Notes under the pieces: model-generated | Database searches by the model: none | What the model saw: the letters and a program-made list of their open reading frames with translations, nothing else | What the model was told of the DNA's origin: nothing | NCBI GenBank assembly: GCA_038247555.1 | Contig: JBBRUT010000009.1 | Coordinates: 1 to 52,687, forward strand | Length of the DNA stretch: 52,687 bases | Direction: 5' to 3' | From: JAHBXL01 sp038247555 | Lineage (GTDB): Bacteria; Planctomycetota; Phycisphaerae; Phycisphaerales; UBA1924 | Shown: piece by piece, positions 17,701 to 25,844 of the stretch | Layout of the letters: each line of letters opens with the position of its first letter | Position numbering within the stretch: position 1 is the first letter of the stretch | Translations under genes and position numbers: made by a program

Positions 17701-20322
17701 ATGTTTGAACGCTTTACCGATCGCGCCCGCAAAGTCATGGCCCTGGCCAACCAGGAAGCCCAGCGGTTCAACCACGAGTACATCGGGACCGAGCACATCC
17801 TGCTCGGCCTTGTCAAAGAAGGCTCGGGCGTCGGCGCCAATGTCCTCAAGAACCTCGACGTCGACCTGCGCAAAGTCAGGCTCGAAGTCGAGAAGCTCGT
17901 CAAGAGCGGCCCGGACATGGTGACCATGGGCAAGCTGCCCCAGACGCCGCGCGCCAAGAAGGTCATCGAGTACGCCATTGAAGAGGCCCGGAACCTCAAC
18001 CACAACTACGTCGGCACCGAGCACCTGCTGCTCGGCCTCCTTCGCGAGCACGACGGCGTCGCCGCGCAGGTGCTGATGAATCTCAACCTCAAGCTCGAAG
18101 AAGTCCGCGAAGAGGTGCTCAACCTCCTCGGCGCGGGCGGTGAGAGCGAGGAATCCACCAGCGGCGGCGGCGGGGAGCCGAGCGGCGCGGGTGGCCCGAG
18201 CATGGGCAGCGGCGGCGGGGCGGGCCCCGCCGAGGCTCGCGCCAAGGGCAAGAGCAAGACCCCTGCGCTCGACAGCTTCGGCCGCGATCTGACCGAACTG
18301 GCACGCGAAAATCAGCTCGACCCCGTCATCGGGCGGGCCAACGAGATCGAACGCCTGGTCCAGGTCCTGTGCCGCCGCACGAAGAACAACCCCGTCCTCC
18401 TGGGTGAGGCCGGTGTCGGCAAGACCGCCATCGTCGAGGGCATGGCCCAGCGCATCATCTCCGGCGATGTCCCCGACATCCTCCACGATCGCCGCCTGGT
18501 CGTCCTTGATCTGGCGATGATGGTCGCAGGCACCAAGTATCGCGGCCAGTTCGAGGAGCGCATCAAGGCTGTCATGAACGAAGTCCGCAAGGCGGGCAAC
18601 GTCATCCTCTTCATTGACGAACTCCACACCCTCGTCGGCGCAGGCGGGGCCGAGGGCGCGATCGATGCGTCCAACGTCCTCAAGCCCGCGCTCGCACGCG
18701 GCGAGATCCAGTGCATCGGCGCCACCACCTTCGATGAGTATCGCAAGTACATCGAGAAGGACTCCGCGCTCGCACGCCGCTTCCAGTCGATCGTCGTCGA
18801 CCCGCCCAACGATGAGCAGGCCGTCGAGATCCTCAAGGGTCTGCGCGACAGGTACGAGAAGCACCACAGGGTCCAGATCACCGATGCCGCCGTCAAGGCC
18901 GCCGTCGAGCTCTCGGGCCGCTACATCTCCGGCCGCGTCCAGCCCGACAAGTCGATCGACGTGATCGACGAGGCCGGCGCACGCGTCCGCATCAAAAGCA
19001 TGACCAAGCCGCCGAACCTGGCGGACCTGGAAGGCGAGATCGAGCGTCTCAGCGTTGCCAAGGACGAGGCAGTCAAGGCCGCGGACTACGAGAAGGCGGC
19101 GGAGCTCCGCGACAAGGCCGAGCAGATGCGCCGCGAGAAGGAAACCATTCAGCGTCAGTGGCGCGAGAAGGCCAAGGAAGTCTCCGGCATCGTCGATGAG
19201 GACGTCATCGCCGAGGTCGTCAGCAAGATGACCGGTGTGCCCCTCCAGCGTCTTGAGAAGGAAGAGGCCCAGCGCCTGCTCGAACTCGAGAAGGAGCTGC
19301 ACAAGAAGGTCATCTCGCAGGACGAGGCCATCACGGCCATCGCCAAAGCGATCCGCCGCGCCCGCGCAGGGCTCAAGGACCCCAAGCGGCCGATGGGCTC
19401 GTTCATCTTCGTCGGCCCCTCGGGCGTCGGCAAGACCATGGTCGCCAAGACCCTCGCCGAGTTCATGTTCGGTGATGAGGATGCATTGATCACCCTCGAC
19501 ATGTCCGAGTACATGGAGAAGCACAACGTCAGCCGTCTGGTTGGCGCCCCTCCCGGCTACGTCGGCTACGAAGAAGGCGGCCAGCTCACCGAGCGCGTCC
19601 GCCGTCGTCCCTACAGCGTGATCCTCCTCGACGAAGTCGAGAAGGCCCACCCCGACGTGTTCAACATGCTCTTGCAGATCATGGAAGAAGGCCGTCTGAC
19701 CGACTCCTTCGGCCGTAACGTCGACTTCCGCAACTGCGTCCTGATCATGACTTCCAACATCGGCGCTGACCTCATCAAGGGCGGCGGCGGGTTTGGCTTC
19801 TCCAAGCGCAGCGAAACGGTCGACTTCGACAACATCAAGACGATCCTGATGAAGGAGATCGAGCGGTTCTTCCGCCCCGAGTTCATCAACCGTCTCGATG
19901 ACGTCATCGTTTTCCGTCCTCTCACCAAGGAGGATCTCGTGTCGATCGTCGAATTCGAAGTCTCCAAGGTCGCGGCGCGGCTCACCGCACAGGGCATCTA
20001 CCTCACCCTCGACCAGAAGGCCAAGGACTTCCTCATCGAGAAGGGCTACAACCCCGACTTCGGCGCCCGGCCCCTTCGCCGCGCAGTCGGCTCCTTCATC
20101 GAGGACCCGCTCTCCGAGATGCTGCTGCAGCAGGGCATCAAGCGGCCGTGCAACATCGCTGTGACCCGCAAGGACACCAGCGACGGCAAGCCCGCCGAGA
20201 TGCTCTTCTTCGAGACCACCGACGCCCCCGTCGAGAAGGTTCCCCCCATTCCCGAGAAGGCCGGCAAAGCCGACTCCGGCTCGGGCAAAGGCGGCGGCGG
20301 CGAAACCGTTGCTGCAAGCTGA
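17701..20322 (+). CDS. clpC: ATP-dependent Clp protease ATP-binding subunit ClpC
   Basis: The start at 17701 (MFERFTDRARKVMALA) has AAGGAG eight bases upstream; the product has 873 residues. It holds a double Clp N-domain (1-145), first AAA+ module with Walker A lysine K241 (GEAGVGKT) and LFIDELHTLVGAG, a UVR-type coiled middle region (about 445-490), second AAA+ module with K578 (GPSGVGKT), ILLDEVEKAHPDVFN, and a C-terminal D2-small domain. The sequence FGF in the GGGGFGFSKRS loop fits a ClpP-binding tripeptide region. It unfolds proteins and feeds them to ClpP. The linker after the N-domain (about 141-187) is an unusually long Gly/Ser/Glu-rich stretch, and the C-terminus ends in a Gly-rich tail. 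Confidence 0.96.
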   Translation: MFERFTDRARKVMALANQEAQRFNHEYIGTEHILLGLVKEGSGVGANVLKNLDVDLRKVRLEVEKLVKSGPDMVTMGKLPQTPRAKKVIEYAIEEARNLNHNYVGTEHLLLGLLREHDGVAAQVLMNLNLKLEEVREEVLNLLGAGGESEESTSGGGGEPSGAGGPSMGSGGGAGPAEARAKGKSKTPALDSFGRDLTELARENQLDPVIGRANEIERLVQVLCRRTKNNPVLLGEAGVGKTAIVEGMAQRIISGDVPDILHDRRLVVLDLAMMVAGTKYRGQFEERIKAVMNEVRKAGNVILFIDELHTLVGAGGAEGAIDASNVLKPALARGEIQCIGATTFDEYRKYIEKDSALARRFQSIVVDPPNDEQAVEILKGLRDRYEKHHRVQITDAAVKAAVELSGRYISGRVQPDKSIDVIDEAGARVRIKSMTKPPNLADLEGEIERLSVAKDEAVKAADYEKAAELRDKAEQMRREKETIQRQWREKAKEVSGIVDEDVIAEVVSKMTGVPLQRLEKEEAQRLLELEKELHKKVISQDEAITAIAKAIRRARAGLKDPKRPMGSFIFVGPSGVGKTMVAKTLAEFMFGDEDALITLDMSEYMEKHNVSRLVGAPPGYVGYEEGGQLTERVRRRPYSVILLDEVEKAHPDVFNMLLQIMEEGRLTDSFGRNVDFRNCVLIMTSNIGADLIKGGGGFGFSKRSETVDFDNIKTILMKEIERFFRPEFINRLDDVIVFRPLTKEDLVSIVEFEVSKVAARLTAQGIYLTLDQKAKDFLIEKGYNPDFGARPLRRAVGSFIEDPLSEMLLQQGIKRPCNIAVTRKDTSDGKPAEMLFFETTDAPVEKVPPIPEKAGKADSGSGKGGGGETVAAS

Positions 20323-20346
20323 GCCTCGTTGAATCTGACACACTCC

Positions 20347-20379
20347 AGGGCCTCGGGCATTCTCGCCCGGGGCTCTTTT
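20347..20379 (+). terminator. Rho-independent terminator of clpC
   Basis: AGGGCCTCGGGC (20347-20358) pairs with GCCCGGGGCTCT (20365-20376) over 12 positions, including two G-T wobbles, followed by TTTT. It starts 24 bases past the clpC stop. Confidence 0.85.
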
Positions 20380-20426
20380 GCTTTCCCGCGGCCATTCGCG
20401 CGTGCGCCTGCGCTCCACCCCGCGTG

Positions 20427-20462
20427 CAAAAGCACAACCGCCCGGCGTCTTGGCCGGGCGGT
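20427..20462 (-). terminator. Rho-independent terminator of the PEP-CTERM-like gene at 20.5-21.5 kb
   Basis: On the minus strand, ACCGCCCGGC pairs with GCCGGGCGGT (20453-20462 with 20437-20446), followed by TGTGCTTTTG. It faces the clpC terminator, so the two convergent genes are separately insulated. Sixteen bases of one arm recur in the terminator at about 25.8 kb. Confidence 0.8.
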
Positions 20463-20496
20463 CGCTTGCAATCAGGTTGTCAAAGTCGATCGCGAC

Positions 20497-21519
20497 TCAG
20501 GCGCGACGACGACGAGCCGCGGCCAAGCCGCCGAGGCCCAGGAGAGCGAAAGCGCCGGGCGCCGGAACGACCGTGAACTCCGCCCACACAATGTCAAAGC
20601 CGTTGACCTTCGTCGCAGCCGTCTGCAGCGAGTTGCCAAAGGCATCAGAAATCGTGAACGCAACGTTCAGGTTCGCCGTCGTGGAGCTGTTTACCACCAT
20701 GTCCGGGAAGTCCAGGATCGTGCCCGTGCGGAAGGCGTCATCAGACGGGGAAGCCTGGTTGTTGGCCATGTTGAAGTTGGTGAGAGCCAGGTAGTAGGTG
20801 CCGGGAGCATAGTTGCGGACCAAGAAGGCCTGCGCCCCGGCCGTAACGCTGCCGCCGCTGTTGACGCCAGCATCGTCGTTGCCGTAACCGACGATCGCGT
20901 TGAAGTTGCTGTCATACACCCAAACTTCAGTGTCAGTCGTGTGGCCCTGCCCGTTGGTGTTGATCGTAATCGCACCCGGCTGGAACGAACCAGCGTTCAC
21001 GGGCGTGACGGCCGACGAAGTAAACGTCGTCGTGTACGGCGAAGTCGTCGCGGTTCCGCCCGTCACGCGGTAGTACATCGAGTGCGGACGCCCGAACGAG
21101 TACCACGCGTTCTGACGCGTCGTGCTGCCCGCCACCGTGAAGCCGGTCTGCGCCGTGTTATCGCTAGCGCCCGGAGTGCCGACGGCCATGCCGGGCAGCC
21201 AGGGAGCAGCAGCCGCAGCCGTCTGGCTCAGGCCGCGAATCGTCGCCGTGTGGCCGGCGGTCTGCGTGTTCAGACCCGCTGTCCAGCGATAGATCCCCGG
21301 AGCCGATGCCCCGAAGTCCAGACGGAAGTAGTCCGCGCTGCCCACGCCGGGAACCGTCACGCTCGTGCCCGTGCTCGTGCCCGAGACGGTGCTCGCCACG
21401 CCAATGGGCCCGAAGATGTTCGCCGTCGCCTTGGAGTCGTTTGCCTCCGACTCCGTAAACTGGGCCGAGGCCGCGCTGGCCAGGCCCGTCACTGCAAGAA
21501 CTGCAAGAATCCTGTTCAT
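20497..21519 (-). CDS. Secreted PPC-like (DVUA0089-type) protein with PEP-CTERM-like tail
   Basis: The 340-residue product has a signal peptide (MNRILAVLAVTGLASAASA). The mature part opens with TESEANDSKATAN, the usual entry to a pre-peptidase C-terminal-like beta domain. The stretch TEVWVYDSNFNAIVGYGNDDAG and NYAPGTYYLALTNF is typical of DVUA0089-type exported proteins. The C-terminal tail is VVPAPGAFALLGLGGLAA followed by ARRRRA. GGGAGATGAGAGA precedes the start. It is expected to be exported and sorted by an exosortase-like system. Its promoter leader carries the GGATGGAGAGAGG element shared with two other genes here. Confidence 0.88.
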   Translation of the reverse strand: MNRILAVLAVTGLASAASAQFTESEANDSKATANIFGPIGVASTVSGTSTGTSVTVPGVGSADYFRLDFGASAPGIYRWTAGLNTQTAGHTATIRGLSQTAAAAAPWLPGMAVGTPGASDNTAQTGFTVAGSTTRQNAWYSFGRPHSMYYRVTGGTATTSPYTTTFTSSAVTPVNAGSFQPGAITINTNGQGHTTDTEVWVYDSNFNAIVGYGNDDAGVNSGGSVTAGAQAFLVRNYAPGTYYLALTNFNMANNQASPSDDAFRTGTILDFPDMVVNSSTTANLNVAFTISDAFGNSLQTAATKVNGFDIVWAEFTVVPAPGAFALLGLGGLAAARRRRA

Positions 21520-21680
21520 CTCTCTCATCTCCCAAGCGCCCTGCCGCACGTTGGAACTCCGCGCGAGGGTTGAACGTCAACCCCATACGCTGCGTTGTGG
21601 TCCGCGCGGCAAGGCGCAACGACATCCACAACCGCCCAAATGCATCTCTGCTCGGAGAAGATCGCCGGAAGAACTCCGGG

Positions 21681-21735
21681 TCTGATCCTCTCTCCATCCA
21701 ACAACGAGATTACCCCCGGTTCCCTTCAAACGCAA
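21681..21735 (-). promoter_or_regulatory. Promoter and GGATGGAGAGAGG leader element of the PEP-CTERM-like gene
   Basis: On the minus strand TTGCGT (21730-21735) and TAATCT (21707-21712) are 17 bases apart. Seven bases after the -10 box begins GGATGGAGAGAGGATCAGA (21681-21699). The same arrangement is seen at 26.6 kb, with a variant at 50.2 kb. The start codon is about 180 bases downstream of the element's first base. Confidence 0.55.
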
Positions 21736-21759
21736 TAAAAATCGCCCCGCACAGGGGCG
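21735..21759 (-). terminator. Rho-independent terminator of the phosphodiesterase-TPR gene
   Basis: On the minus strand CGCCCC (21754-21759) pairs with GGGGCG (21743-21748) around a 5-base loop and is followed by ATTTTTATTG. It lies about 155 bases past the stop codon and touches the next gene's -35 box. Confidence 0.8.
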
Positions 21760-21915
21760 AGAAAACGCGAACCGAACGCTCAGGGCGGCATCCGTATGGA
21801 TCGCCCGCCTCTCGACCCGCGGCGTCAGAACACAATCGCCCGTGAGGAGTTCGCGGTGATCACGCCTCGCCGGATCTTCCCCATGTTCACAGCAGCAGCA
21901 GCGGAGCTCGCCACC

Positions 21916-24057
21916 TCACTCCGCAGACGGGCGTTGGTCGGCGATCCCCTGCCTCCGCGTCCACACCTCCGGACCCATCGGCGGCTCGACAAGGAAGTCG
22001 GCAAGGTGCGATCCTCCAGCACTCCGCTTCTCGATGAGCTGTTCGGCGGCCTTGCGGTGCACAGGGGCGTTCTGGAAATCACCGCGCATGCGATAAATGC
22101 TCGCAAGATAGCGATGCGCGTCGATCAGTCCCGGCTGCATGGACAGGGCGATCTGAAAGCACTTGATCGCGCTGTCATAATCCTTCAGCCACGTGAGCGC
22201 GACGCCCAGCGTGTAGTGAGCGTCCGGGAAGAGATGCTGGATCTCCACCGCTCGCAGGGCGTGATCGGCCGCCTCGTCGAACTGCTCCTGCTGGATCGCG
22301 ATCATCGCCATCGCGTGATGGGCCTTGGCATGATGCGGATCGATCGTCAGCGCCCGCTGCACCGTCTGGCGCGCCTCGGCCAGCTTCCGGAGGTTGAGCT
22401 GAATCCAGCCCATCATGTACAGCAGGTCCGGATTGTCGGGAGTGTGCTTCTGGGCCTCCGTCAGTACCGCGGCGGCTTCGACAAGGCGATTCTGCTGCAG
22501 CAGCGCGACCGCCAGGTGCATCCGCGCTCCCGGGTGCGACGGGTTTGTCGCGCTGAATGCCTGAAGCACGGTCGAGGCGTCGGCGTACCGGCCGCGCTCG
22601 TGATAGCACTGAGCGAGATTGAGCGCAAACCGCTCATCAGCCGGAAATCCGGCGTGCAACTGCTCAAACAGCGGCAAGGCTTCTGGAGTTCGCCGTGTCG
22701 TCATGTAGACCACAGCGAGGTTGAAGGTGGTTTCCCGCCGCAGAAGATCGAGCTGCGACTGCGCATCCCCCGAGAGCGGCGCGATGTACCCAAGGTCCGC
22801 AAGCTGCTTCATCGCCGCCTGAGCCTCGATCGGATCCGTACGAAGATCCGCCGGGTGCATCCCGCTCTCGCCCTCCAGCGCATCCCATGTGAACACTCGC
22901 TCGATCTCAACCGGCAGGGCGAATGTCTCGATCAGCACCCTTCCATTCATGTCCGCGCCAACAGGCTGACCCAGCAGCGCGAGGCCCGTTGGCGCGATGT
23001 CCAGCAGGTTCGCGCCATACACCTCCTCCCCCTGCTTGATCCCCGGCCCGGCGATCGCCAGCATGCCCAGCGGCCGATGCCAGCTCGCATCCATGGCCGC
23101 GTGCTGATCATCCAGCGCTGGCGGGACCGCCGGCCGCAGATGATCCGAGTGGAACCCGTGATCCGAAAGCAGAATCACGGTCGTCTGCGGACCGACCAGA
23201 TGCAGCAGCACCCCGAGCATCGCATCGTGCACCTCGTACACCGCATCCATCACTCCGCCAAACAGCTCTTGATCCCGTTGCGAAACGTGCTGCATCCGAG
23301 GCTGCCGATACTGCATGAAGTGGTGGCCCACCACATCAATCGTGTCATAGAACACCATCGCGCAGTCCCACCCCTTCCCCTCCTCGATCGATACCTCCGC
23401 GCCCTCGCTCAGCAGCGCGGTCGCCATATTGTGGATCGACGAGCATTGCGCCAGCAGTTTCCTCAGCAGCTCAACGCGCGGGTCCGCAAGCTCGGCCTCC
23501 GTCAGCCGCGGCAGCAACCCCGCAAGCTCCGCACCGGTGATCTCCCCTGGGTGCAGCCGCAGTTCGCCAACCCGATCGCGGATCGCCTCCGGGTGCACCG
23601 CGCCCGCAGGGACCGGCCACGCATCCCCCGCGTTCTGCGGCATCCCCTCCTGAACCAGGTTGGAGACACAGCATCCGCGGATCGGCTCCGCCGGGTGCGA
23701 CGCGTACCACGAGATCACATTCATCTTCAGCCCCGCCTGCGTCAGAATGTTCCAGAGCGCCTTCGTCTTGCGGCTCGTCGAACTGCTCACCCGAAGCACT
23801 CCGGTCGCCGGATCAGGCTCGATGAAGTGCAGGATCCCGTGCCGATCCGCCGTCTTGCCCGTCGCCACCGATGTCCAAAGCAACGGCGACAGCTTCGGAT
23901 CAAGCGAGGTCATCTCCCCACGGACCCCGCGCTTCAGGAACGCCTGCAGGTTCGGCATCCGCCCCTGCTGAATAAGCGGATCGATGATCTTCCAATCCGC
24001 GGCATCCCACCCGAGAATCAGCAGACGTTGCGTGAGCCGTTGCGACATAGGTGCCAT
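21916..24057 (-). CDS. Type I phosphodiesterase/nucleotide pyrophosphatase fused to TPR repeats
   Basis: The product has 713 residues. The N-terminal 420 or so form an alkaline-phosphatase-superfamily domain of the type I phosphodiesterase/nucleotide pyrophosphatase family. Metal-site motifs are visible: ILGWDAADW with D18, SPLLWTSVATGK with the Thr nucleophile, DTIDVVGHHF, and LLSDHGFHSDH. The second half (about 435-690) is a run of TPR helix pairs, for example AVVYMTTRRTPEALPLFEQL, ALNLAQCYHERGRYADA and AHYTLGVALTWLKDYDSAIKCFQIAL. No signal peptide is apparent, so it may act in the cytoplasm with the TPR part as a docking surface. The substrate is unknown. The start could also be the ATG three codons later. 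Confidence 0.88.
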   Translation of the reverse strand: MAPMSQRLTQRLLILGWDAADWKIIDPLIQQGRMPNLQAFLKRGVRGEMTSLDPKLSPLLWTSVATGKTADRHGILHFIEPDPATGVLRVSSSTSRKTKALWNILTQAGLKMNVISWYASHPAEPIRGCCVSNLVQEGMPQNAGDAWPVPAGAVHPEAIRDRVGELRLHPGEITGAELAGLLPRLTEAELADPRVELLRKLLAQCSSIHNMATALLSEGAEVSIEEGKGWDCAMVFYDTIDVVGHHFMQYRQPRMQHVSQRDQELFGGVMDAVYEVHDAMLGVLLHLVGPQTTVILLSDHGFHSDHLRPAVPPALDDQHAAMDASWHRPLGMLAIAGPGIKQGEEVYGANLLDIAPTGLALLGQPVGADMNGRVLIETFALPVEIERVFTWDALEGESGMHPADLRTDPIEAQAAMKQLADLGYIAPLSGDAQSQLDLLRRETTFNLAVVYMTTRRTPEALPLFEQLHAGFPADERFALNLAQCYHERGRYADASTVLQAFSATNPSHPGARMHLAVALLQQNRLVEAAAVLTEAQKHTPDNPDLLYMMGWIQLNLRKLAEARQTVQRALTIDPHHAKAHHAMAMIAIQQEQFDEAADHALRAVEIQHLFPDAHYTLGVALTWLKDYDSAIKCFQIALSMQPGLIDAHRYLASIYRMRGDFQNAPVHRKAAEQLIEKRSAGGSHLADFLVEPPMGPEVWTRRQGIADQRPSAE

Positions 24058-24077
24058 CTTATCGGCAAACGCGCACC

Positions 24078-24114
24078 CAAAAAGAACACGGGCGGCCCTT
24101 TCGAGCCGCCCGTG
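24078..24114 (-). terminator. Rho-independent terminator of the PEP-CTERM-like gene at 24.1-24.8 kb
   Basis: On the minus strand CACGGGCGGC (24105-24114) pairs perfectly with GCCGCCCGTG (24087-24096), followed by TTCTTTTT. Confidence 0.88.
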
Positions 24115-24144
24115 AGAATCAAATCGAATCGATCGGGTCGCGGA

Positions 24145-24795
24145 TCACTTGCGACGACGACCAGCGAGGCCGAGCGCGCCAAGGGCGAGCAGTGCGGCGG
24201 AGGCAGGAGCGGGGATCACGCCGGCTTCGATGCCGACGCCGGCCTGATTCTCGTAGGCGAACTCAACCAGGGTGCGGGGCTGGCCCTGAAGGGTCGCATC
24301 GAGGCTGACGCGGAACCAGCCGTAGTGGACGAGGTTTGCGTTGGCTTCGTTCTGGAAACGGAAGCCGATGATGTTGGAGCTGCTGCTGAGCACATGGGGC
24401 TCGCTGCCGGTCGTCGAGGCTCCCGATGAGCCGTAGACGCTGGCGGGCCCGATCAGCGTGCCGAAGGGCAGGTTTGCCGTCGCGCCACCGCCGGTGCGCT
24501 GAACGTAGACACCGCCCGCGGGAGCTGCCGGGTTGAAGTAGCTCAGGGTGCTAGAGCTCCAAGGATTGATGTCCCAACCCGGAACGGATGAGCCGCCGGT
24601 GTTGCCGGGCTCATTGATCACGCCCGTCACCACGTTCAGGTACAGGCCGTTGGTGGAGGAAGCGATGGTGAGGTTCACGGTGCCGCTGTGAACGATCGCC
24701 GCGTCGGCGTTCTCAACAAAGCCGACCGCCGCGCCAGCCGCTGCAACAGCGGAGAACGCCACAAAGTGCCGATCCAACCGGGTCTTGATGCTCAT
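24145..24795 (-). CDS. Secreted PEP-CTERM-like protein of unknown function
   Basis: The 216-residue product begins with a signal peptide (MSIKTRLDRHFVAFSAVAAAGAAVGFVENADA). A beta-rich domain follows, with VNLTIASSTNGLYLNVVTG, VPGWDINPW, IIGFRFQNEANA and the motif YGWFRVSLD...RTLVEFAYENQAG near the end. Such motifs are common in planctomycete PEP-CTERM proteins, but no activity is known. The tail is VIPAPASAALLALGALGLAGRRRK. GAGAGG with a T-rich spacer precedes the start at 24795. Transcription probably starts about 125 bases upstream from the promoter at 24929-24956. Confidence 0.85.
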   Translation of the reverse strand: MSIKTRLDRHFVAFSAVAAAGAAVGFVENADAAIVHSGTVNLTIASSTNGLYLNVVTGVINEPGNTGGSSVPGWDINPWSSSTLSYFNPAAPAGGVYVQRTGGGATANLPFGTLIGPASVYGSSGASTTGSEPHVLSSSSNIIGFRFQNEANANLVHYGWFRVSLDATLQGQPRTLVEFAYENQAGVGIEAGVIPAPASAALLALGALGLAGRRRK

Positions 24796-25149
24796 GGAAA
24801 AAATCCTCTCTCTTGTACATTCCAAAGACGAGGCACCTTCTCTCGGAGTGCTCGCCAACCCTCCACGCACACCGTGAAGAGCGAATCGTCGCGTACCCCG
24901 ACTGGAGTACGCTCCGAAGCGTCTTCACACCATATCGCTTTTTGCCCTGCACGCAAGCAGAAACTCATGCGTCCTTCACATTCCATCGCCATTTGGGCCA
25001 CTTCTCTCGCCATCGCCTAGTTTGCGGACCTCGAATCGCTCCACGCGAGACGCGATCGCTTCATGAGGGATTGTCCTCATCTCCATCCCAAGCTTCCGCT
25101 GATCCATCGCCCACTCCTGTCGATACAGTCGCTGGCGATGGAGTCTTCA
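24796..25149. other. Divergent intergenic region
   Basis: It holds the minus-strand promoter and leader described at 24929-24956. No confident promoter for the plus-strand sulfotransferase gene and no additional gene were found. Confidence 0.4.
24929..24956 (-). promoter_or_regulatory. Candidate promoter of the PEP-CTERM-like gene at 24.1-24.8 kb
   Basis: On the minus strand TTGCGT (24951-24956) and TATGGT (24929-24934) are 16 bases apart. Immediately downstream lies a small hairpin ACGCT-TCGG-AGCGT. Unlike three sister genes there is no GGATRGAGAG element here. Confidence 0.45.
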
Positions 25150-25722
25150 ATGCACCCACAAGAGATCATCATCGTTTCCGGACTTCCTCGGTCGGGCACA
25201 TCCATGATGATGCGCATGATTGTGGCGGGGGGAATCCCCGCACTCGCGGACGATCACCGCGCGCCCGACCAAGACAACCCCCTGGGCTACTACGAGTTCG
25301 CGGCGGCCAAGGCCACCCAGTCCGATTCCACCTGGCTGGCCCTCGCCAAAGGCAAGGTCGTCAAGCTTGTCCACGTCCTGCTGCCCAGCCTGCCGAAAAC
25401 GCACTCCTATCGCGTCGTCATGCTGCACCGCAATCTCGATGAAGTCGTCGCATCGCAGCACAAAATGCTCATCCGCAGCGGCCGCGAGGGGGCGCACCTG
25501 CCTGATGCCACCCTCAAGAACCTCTTCGCCGCCCAGATGGAAACCACCCGCAAGTGGCTTGAGCAGCAGCCTAACTTCCAAAGACTCGATGTCCACTACG
25601 ACCGTGTGATTAGCGATCCGATCGGCGAGGCTACCCGCGTCGCCAACTTCCTCGGCATCGCAGACGCCGCCCCGCAAATGGCCGCGGCAGTGGATCAATC
25701 GCTCTACCGCAACCGGCGATGA
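25150..25722 (+). CDS. Small sulfotransferase-family protein
   Basis: The product has 190 residues. The N-terminus carries a PAPS 5'-phosphosulfate-binding-type loop, IIIVSGLPRSGTSMMMRM, around residues 6-23. The segment VVMLHRNLDEVVASQHKM (about 98-115) corresponds to the 3'-phosphate-binding region of sulfotransferases. The rest is helical and ends soon after VHYDRVISDPIGEATRVANFLGI. This is shorter than most sulfotransferases but typical of the small bacterial group. The substrate is unknown. GGAG six bases upstream supports the ATG at 25150 over an in-frame ATG at 25138. Confidence 0.82.
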   Translation: MHPQEIIIVSGLPRSGTSMMMRMIVAGGIPALADDHRAPDQDNPLGYYEFAAAKATQSDSTWLALAKGKVVKLVHVLLPSLPKTHSYRVVMLHRNLDEVVASQHKMLIRSGREGAHLPDATLKNLFAAQMETTRKWLEQQPNFQRLDVHYDRVISDPIGEATRVANFLGIADAAPQMAAAVDQSLYRNRR

Positions 25723-25770
25723 GCCTTCACCGCGTCAAGATCGCAGTTGGTCTCAGCGTTCCCATCACGC

Positions 25771-25811
25771 TTATCAATGCACAACCGCCCGGCGACAGCG
25801 CCAGGCGGTTG
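25771..25811 (-). terminator. Terminator-like hairpin of the P-domain PEP-CTERM-like gene
   Basis: On the minus strand CAACCGCC (from 25804-25811) pairs with GGCGGTTG (from 25782-25789), extended by an inner stem, then a short TGCATTGATAA stretch. The T-tract is weak. One arm repeats 16 bases (GCACAACCGCCCGGCG on the plus strand) of the terminator at about 20.43 kb. Confidence 0.55.
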
Positions 25812-25844
25812 CGTTGAAATCAGATGGCCGAACCCGATCTCGGA

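Larger units (their letters stand above)
21520..21915. other. Intergenic region with terminator, promoter and long leader
   Basis: This 396-base stretch contains the terminator of the phosphodiesterase-TPR gene directly abutting the promoter of the PEP-CTERM-like gene. About 180 bases of leader follow the promoter. No extra gene is seen. Confidence 0.5.

Noticed and set aside
17335..20418. 1027-codon minus-strand open frame opposite clpC
   Set aside because: Mirror of the highly biased clpC codons (Leu/Asp/Glu/Val-rich low-complexity translation); no motifs.
21796..24429. Very long plus-strand open frame (877 codons) opposite the phosphodiesterase-TPR gene
   Set aside because: Arg/His/Pro-rich translation typical of the antisense of a GC3-rich gene; no family motifs, while the minus strand has clear ones.
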